From the NCBI RefSeq assembly GCF_030152825.1, contig NZ_JASLIP010000063.1:1-23237 (forward strand): a stretch of DNA of 23,237 nucleotides. Reading direction: 5' to 3'. Position numbers and translations under genes: made by a program. Under the pieces are notes generated by a model, which did no database searches, was not told the origin of the DNA, and saw nothing but the letters and a program-made list of their open reading frames with translations. Below, piece by piece: positions 19,330 to 23,237 of this stretch (within the stretch, counting starts at the first letter, position 1; the number at the start of each line of letters is the position of its first letter). Source of the stretch: Corynebacterium sp. Lineage in GTDB: Bacteria > Actinomycetota > Actinomycetes > Mycobacteriales > Mycobacteriaceae.

Positions 19330-22098
19330 CTAATCCGCGATGGCCTCCAGCGGAGGAGTACGACCCGCCTTGATCGCGGGCCAGGCGGCGGCGACCACGC
19401 CCACGAGCGCGGATCCAAGGAGCATGAGCACCAGCTGCAGCCACGGGACGGCGAGCTCTTCCAGCCCCTCCCCCGCGAGGACCGTGACGAAAGCCCAGCC
19501 CAGGCCGAGCCCGATGAGGACGCCAACAATCGCCCCATACACCGCGATCTGCACAGCCTCCAGGGTGATCATGCGGCGGATCTGACCGCGCATCGTGCCG
19601 ATCGCGCGAAGCATACCGATCTCCTGGCGCCGTTCGATCACGTTCAGTGCCAGCGTGTTCACGATTCCGAGGATGGCCACGATGATGGCTAGCGCCAGCA
19701 GCGCGTAGAGGATGTTGAGCATCTGGTCGACCATGACGGCAGCCTCACCCGAAGCCTCCGCTGGGGTGAGGACCTGTACCACGATGTAGTCCTTGGTTGC
19801 CTCCCGAAGTGCTTCTTGGAGCTCGCTTTGCGCGCCATCACTGCTGCCTTCCCCCGGCACCGCTGTGACCATAAGGGCCATGATTTGGCCGGGCCACTGC
19901 TCCTGAGCGGAGGGCTGCACGCTCTCCACTCCGGCCCGGCTCAACACGTAGGGGCCGAGCGCCTGATTGGGCTCGTAGGTGCCGAGCAGAGGGAGTTTCT
20001 TTGCGGCCGAAACCTTCCCCAGATGGGCCGGGTAGCTTTCGCCGACCTTCCAGCCGTGGGAGACGGCGGTCTTGGTATCCGCGATGAAGCCCTCTTCCGC
20101 GAGATCTGTTGTGCCCTCGACGGTGTCGACCACGATGCCGTCGTTGGGATTACCCCCGTAATAGTTCGCGAAGGGCTGTCCGGCGAAAGCGCCGATGCCC
20201 TCGATGTTCACGAGGGAGCTGCCCAGCACTCCGACGGTGCCCACCCCCGGGGTCTCCTGCACCGCACCGACGGCGCCGTTGGGGACGGGGAAGCCGTTAT
20301 TCGACGGACCCGTCGCCACGAAGTCGGCCTTCACTGCGGTTTCGGTCACCTCGGCCACGGAGGCCTTCATCGACGCCCCCAGCATCCCGACGGCTCCGAC
20401 GAGCGCCAGCCCCAGGGTGAGGGCGAAGGCGGTGGTGGCGGTGCGCCGTGGGTTCCGGGCGGAGTTCTTCCGCGCAAGTGCGCCGACGGTGCCGAAAGGC
20501 AGCCCAACAACCCGGCCGATCGCTGGCACAGCGCGACGTGCGACCGCCGGTGAAGCCAGGAACGTCCCCAAGATGACAAGCACCGCAGCGGTCCCGACCA
20601 GAATGGCCCGCGTCTTCGTGCTCCAGCCGTCGCCGAGCGCCCCGGCGAGGGCAATAGCGACACCGACCGCGAAGGCGAGCCCGCCGGCAATGGTGCGCCC
20701 CACCAGGGAGCTGGAGCTGCTGGCGTCGCCGGAACGCATGGCTTCGACGGGGCGGGTGGCCCCAGCACTGCGGGCCGGTGCCCACGCACTGAGAATGGTG
20801 ACGAGCACTCCGACGATCATGGGGAGAGCGACCGCCAATGGTGTCAGGACGATCCCGCCCGCAGGAAGCCCCGCACCAGTGCTTTCGAGAACCGCGTAGA
20901 TGACCTTCACTAGCCCCATTCCGGCGAGCACACCGAGAGCCGAGCCGACAACCCCCACGGCCGCCGCCTCGAGAACCACAGAGGAAGTGAGTTGGCCACG
21001 GGAAACACCCAGGGCGCGGAGTAGAGCGAATTCCCGCATCCGCTGCGCCACGATCATCGAGAAGGTGTTCGCAATGATGAAGGTTCCCACCAGCAGACCC
21101 ACGAGCCCGAAGGCGACCAGGAAGTAGCTGACGAAGCTCAGTGCCTTCGAGATCTCAGCGGAAAGCTCCTCGGAGACTTCCTCCCCCGTTTGGACGCTAT
21201 AGGGGAACTCGGCGGCCAGGCGATCGACAAGCTCCTCGGCGGTGGTGCCGGGCGCCGCACCGACGTAAAGGGTGCGTGGCTCCCCGGACTGGAGGAATTG
21301 TTCCTTGAAGGTGTCGGCGGCAACTGATAGTCCGATGAAGCCACCGGTTTCGATTTCCGAATCGTAAATGCCGGTGACGGTGACCTCATCCTGGGCTCGT
21401 GCGGTGACAACCTTCAGGCGGTCCCCAACCTTGACCTCATGGGCCTCTGCGGCGGTGGCGTTGATGGCCACTTCGCCGGCAGCTGTGGGAGCGGCGCCGT
21501 CGACGATGTGGGTCTCGCCCTTGACCGAGTCTCCGCCGTCATAGAAGGGCTGCAGCATCGTTGGCGCGGGCGCCGATTCCAGGGTCTCGCCGGTTGCCCT
21601 GGCGGCCACGGCTTGCACCTGGTCAGCGATGTTCACCTGGCTGACACCGGGCATCTCTTGGATACGACGGATATCGTCATCGGTGATCCTGCGGCTGGAG
21701 GGTGCTTGAGATTGTTGCGGTGGCTCAGGAGCTGCCCCCGTGGCCTCCGCACCCTGACTTGAAGTCTGGCCGCCACCAACGGTTTCCGGCATATCGCCGA
21801 AGTTGGGTGATTGCCCGCCTGCGGACTGCGAGCCCCCACCCTCGCTAACGCCACCGTGCGCGGAGGGGGATGCACTCACCACGGCGTCGACGTTCTTCAT
21901 CTCCCCGTCGACGAGCGAGTCGAAGGTTCGGGAGAGCCCCGCTGTGAACATGAGGGAGCCTGCGATAAACGCGGTACCCAGAACCACGGCGAGGACTGTC
22001 AGCAGCAGCCGGACCTTATGTGCTGCGATGGTGCGAAAGCTCAGGCGCCCAACCGCTGCTGCCCCGCTGAAGCGAGAACCTGTGGTGCTCTGGGGCAT
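19330..22098 (-). CDS. ABC transporter permease with two FtsX domains
   Basis: A 922-residue membrane protein of the MacB/FtsX (type VII ABC exporter) class in its long, duplicated form. There is a membrane helix at about 28-50, then a large extracytoplasmic domain. The first FtsX domain (about 315-445) has the typical AQRMREFALLRALGVSRGQL; further helices follow at about 465-515 and 550-575, then a second extracytoplasmic domain. The second FtsX domain (about 795-915) has NVIERRQEIGMLRAIGTMRGQ. Residues about 77-137 form a Gly/Ser/Gln/Pro-rich insertion. Such exporters move antimicrobial peptides or lipoproteins, or drive envelope signalling; the substrate is not evident. The start codon overlaps the ATPase stop by one base (TGATG), so the two are translationally coupled. 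Confidence 0.9.
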   Translation of the reverse strand: MPQSTTGSRFSGAAAVGRLSFRTIAAHKVRLLLTVLAVVLGTAFIAGSLMFTAGLSRTFDSLVDGEMKNVDAVVSASPSAHGGVSEGGGSQSAGGQSPNFGDMPETVGGGQTSSQGAEATGAAPEPPQQSQAPSSRRITDDDIRRIQEMPGVSQVNIADQVQAVAARATGETLESAPAPTMLQPFYDGGDSVKGETHIVDGAAPTAAGEVAINATAAEAHEVKVGDRLKVVTARAQDEVTVTGIYDSEIETGGFIGLSVAADTFKEQFLQSGEPRTLYVGAAPGTTAEELVDRLAAEFPYSVQTGEEVSEELSAEISKALSFVSYFLVAFGLVGLLVGTFIIANTFSMIVAQRMREFALLRALGVSRGQLTSSVVLEAAAVGVVGSALGVLAGMGLVKVIYAVLESTGAGLPAGGIVLTPLAVALPMIVGVLVTILSAWAPARSAGATRPVEAMRSGDASSSSSLVGRTIAGGLAFAVGVAIALAGALGDGWSTKTRAILVGTAAVLVILGTFLASPAVARRAVPAIGRVVGLPFGTVGALARKNSARNPRRTATTAFALTLGLALVGAVGMLGASMKASVAEVTETAVKADFVATGPSNNGFPVPNGAVGAVQETPGVGTVGVLGSSLVNIEGIGAFAGQPFANYYGGNPNDGIVVDTVEGTTDLAEEGFIADTKTAVSHGWKVGESYPAHLGKVSAAKKLPLLGTYEPNQALGPYVLSRAGVESVQPSAQEQWPGQIMALMVTAVPGEGSSDGAQSELQEALREATKDYIVVQVLTPAEASGEAAVMVDQMLNILYALLALAIIVAILGIVNTLALNVIERRQEIGMLRAIGTMRGQIRRMITLEAVQIAVYGAIVGVLIGLGLGWAFVTVLAGEGLEELAVPWLQLVLMLLGSALVGVVAAAWPAIKAGRTPPLEAIAD

Positions 22099-22868
22099 CA
22101 GTAGTCCTCGATTCGGCTCATAGTGGAGAGGATGTCATCTGCGCTGGGGCTTTCCAGTGCATGGACGACCTTGCCGTCCGCAAGGAAAAGCACCCGGTCG
22201 GCGTAGCTGGCTGCCTTGGGGTCGTGAGTCACAATGACGACGGTCTGGTCGTCTTGGTCCACCGCCGTGCGGAGGATGTCGAGGACCTCTTGGGAGCTGT
22301 TGGAGTCTAGGTTGCCGGTTGGTTCGTCGCCGAAGATGATCTCAGGGCGGGCAACGAGTGCGCGGGCGCAGGCGACGCGTTGCTGCTGTCCGCCGGAAAG
22401 CTCGCTGGGGCGGTGGCTAAGTCGTTCAGCCAAGCCGAGCCGGGCCGTGACTTCCTGGAACCAGGATGAGTCAACCTTCCTGCCGGCAACATCTAGGGGC
22501 AGGGTGATGTTCTCCGCGGCCGTGAGGGTCGGAACGAGGTTGAAAGCTTGGAAGATAAACCCGAGGCGGTCGCGGCGCAAGGTTGTAATCTGTTTCTCGT
22601 TCAGTTCAGACAGCTCGGTATCGCCGATATAGGTCTGGCCGCTGGTCGGGCTGTCGAGGGCCGCCATGCAGTGCATGAGCGTTGATTTGCCGGATCCCGA
22701 AGGCCCCATGATCGCGGTGAAGCGGTTCCTCTCGAATCCGATGTCTACATGGTCCAAGGCGATTACTTTGGCCTCGCCGTGCCCATATGTTTTGACCAGG
22801 TCGATGGCGCGGGCGGCGTAGCCGCTCGCTACCTCGGGAAGAGAGTGCTCTTGACCCTGCGTATTCAT
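22098..22868 (-). CDS. ABC transporter ATP-binding protein (LolD/MacB type)
   Basis: A 256-residue nucleotide-binding protein with all key motifs: Walker A GPSGSGKS (55-62), Q-loop in FIFQAFN, signature LSGGQQQR (157-164), Walker B IIFGDEPTG (177-185, catalytic Glu182) and H-loop His215 (VTHD). The sequence pattern is that of the LolD/MacB/FtsE group that powers FtsX-type permeases, here the following gene. It acts at the inner face of the membrane. The start has a clear GGAGG seven bases upstream. The first 18 residues are an extension before the domain. It is the first gene of a two-gene operon directly downstream of an rRNA terminator. Confidence 0.94.
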   Translation of the reverse strand: MNTQGQEHSLPEVASGYAARAIDLVKTYGHGEAKVIALDHVDIGFERNRFTAIMGPSGSGKSTLMHCMAALDSPTSGQTYIGDTELSELNEKQITTLRRDRLGFIFQAFNLVPTLTAAENITLPLDVAGRKVDSSWFQEVTARLGLAERLSHRPSELSGGQQQRVACARALVARPEIIFGDEPTGNLDSNSSQEVLDILRTAVDQDDQTVVIVTHDPKAASYADRVLFLADGKVVHALESPSADDILSTMSRIEDY

Positions 22869-22915
22869 GATTTTGCCTCCGTAGCCCGGTTAGCCAGCTC
22901 AAGTTGGTAGTGCCC

Positions 22916-22945
22916 AGTATGGTTGACCGAGCTCGGAAGCAGCAA
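22916..22945 (-). promoter_or_regulatory. Candidate promoter of the ABC exporter operon
   Basis: On the minus strand TTGCTG (22945-22940) and CATACT (22921-22916) are 18 bases apart. This gives a leader of about 40 bases and lies after the rRNA terminator, so the exporter would have its own transcript. Confidence 0.4.
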
Positions 22946-23035
22946 AACTGAAAGATCATGTGGCCGCACCAGTCTCTTCGCACGGAGGGCTCAACCGGGT
23001 CCGGAGCAATATCGAGCTCCTTTAAGAACACAAAA

Positions 23036-23090
23036 AAGAAGCAGCAAGTCGGATCAGTCCATAAGGACCAGATCCAACTCGCTGCTTCTT
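23036..23090 (-). terminator. rRNA operon terminator
   Basis: Arms at 23036-23055 and 23071-23090 pair over 20 bases, and the loop holds a further five-pair GGTCC/GGACT stem. Read on the minus strand, the direction of the 5S gene, the two imperfect positions become G-U wobbles and the hairpin is followed by TTCTTTTTTG. On the plus strand the same positions are mismatches. This fixes it as a strong factor-independent terminator of the rRNA operon. Confidence 0.9.
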
Positions 23091-23104
23091 AATATCAAGT
23101 TTAA

Positions 23105-23222
23105 TGCCGGCGGCGTCTTACTCTCCCACACCCTCCCAGGTGCAGTACCATCAGCGCAGGTAGGCTTAGCTTCCGGGTTCGGAAAGGGACCGGGCGTGAC
23201 CCCACCGCAAAAACCACCGACA
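23105..23222 (-). rRNA. rrf: 5S ribosomal RNA
   Basis: About 118 bases with typical 5S features on the minus strand: GCGGTGGGGTCACGCCCGG, then TCCGAACCCGGAAGCTAAG, then GATGGTACTGCACC and GGGAGAGTA. The ends TGTCGGTGG and CCGCCGGCA form helix I over nine pairs, including two G-U, which places the termini to within a few bases. The 23S gene would lie beyond position 23237. Confidence 0.95.
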
Positions 23223-23237
23223 AACACAACAGAACAA

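Noticed and set aside
22606..23031. 141-residue open frame on the minus strand upstream of and overlapping the ABC ATPase gene
   Set aside because: It crosses the promoter region and overlaps the ATPase in another frame; no motif and an Arg/Pro-rich translation.

Overview
The window looks like a chromosomal segment of a high-GC Corynebacterium, probably a lipophilic skin- or urinary-type species; the exact species cannot be read from the sequence. The evidence is an Rpf1-type resuscitation-promoting factor, a cold-shock protein with the actinobacterial C-terminal tail, a DUF3239-like membrane protein, an AccBC-type fused biotin carboxylase/biotin carrier protein, a secreted LIP-family lipase, and many GTG/TTG starts.

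Left part (1-7245): cold-shock protein (-), rpf1 (+), a small conserved-looking protein (-), a large helicase-associated protein with a WYL-like tail (+), an XPB/Ssl2-type helicase (+) and a DUF3239-like membrane protein (+). The order csp - rpf - small divergent gene - helicase-associated protein - XPB helicase resembles, from memory, the Rv0861c-Rv0871 region of Mycobacterium tuberculosis, so I read it as an old actinobacterial core block.

Central part (7246-14976), the most interesting: a MarR regulator, then a translationally coupled operon of pxpA, a pxpB-pxpC fusion and a biotin carboxylase-BCCP protein, then a GntR/FCD regulator. Convergent to these are a YcsI/DUF1445 protein and an NRAMP-related transporter. 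This is the Bacillus ycsF-ycsG-ycsI-kipI-kipA gene set with a complete biotin carboxylase half added. A palindromic motif (TGTTCAACAA core, of the GntR form TNGTNNNACNA) lies at the pxpA promoter, at the gntR start in a degenerate copy, and inside the transporter promoter, which ties the two convergent arms into one regulon. A CRP/GlxR-like site also overlaps the transporter promoter. The transporter lacks the canonical NRAMP metal-binding motifs, and the FCD domain lacks most of its metal ligands. My reading is a 5-oxoproline (or related lactam) uptake and ring-opening pathway, possibly carboxylation-driven, fed by D-glutamate cyclisation and import.

Right part (14977-23237): an alpha/beta-hydrolase-like protein (-), divergent from a short MetE-like methyltransferase (+) with a structured leader; a secreted lipase (-); a two-gene ABC exporter (permease and ATPase, -); and the tail of an rRNA operon, with a strong terminator and the 5S rRNA gene (-). 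The 23S gene would lie just beyond the right edge. No insertion sequences, CRISPR arrays, tRNAs or phage genes were seen.
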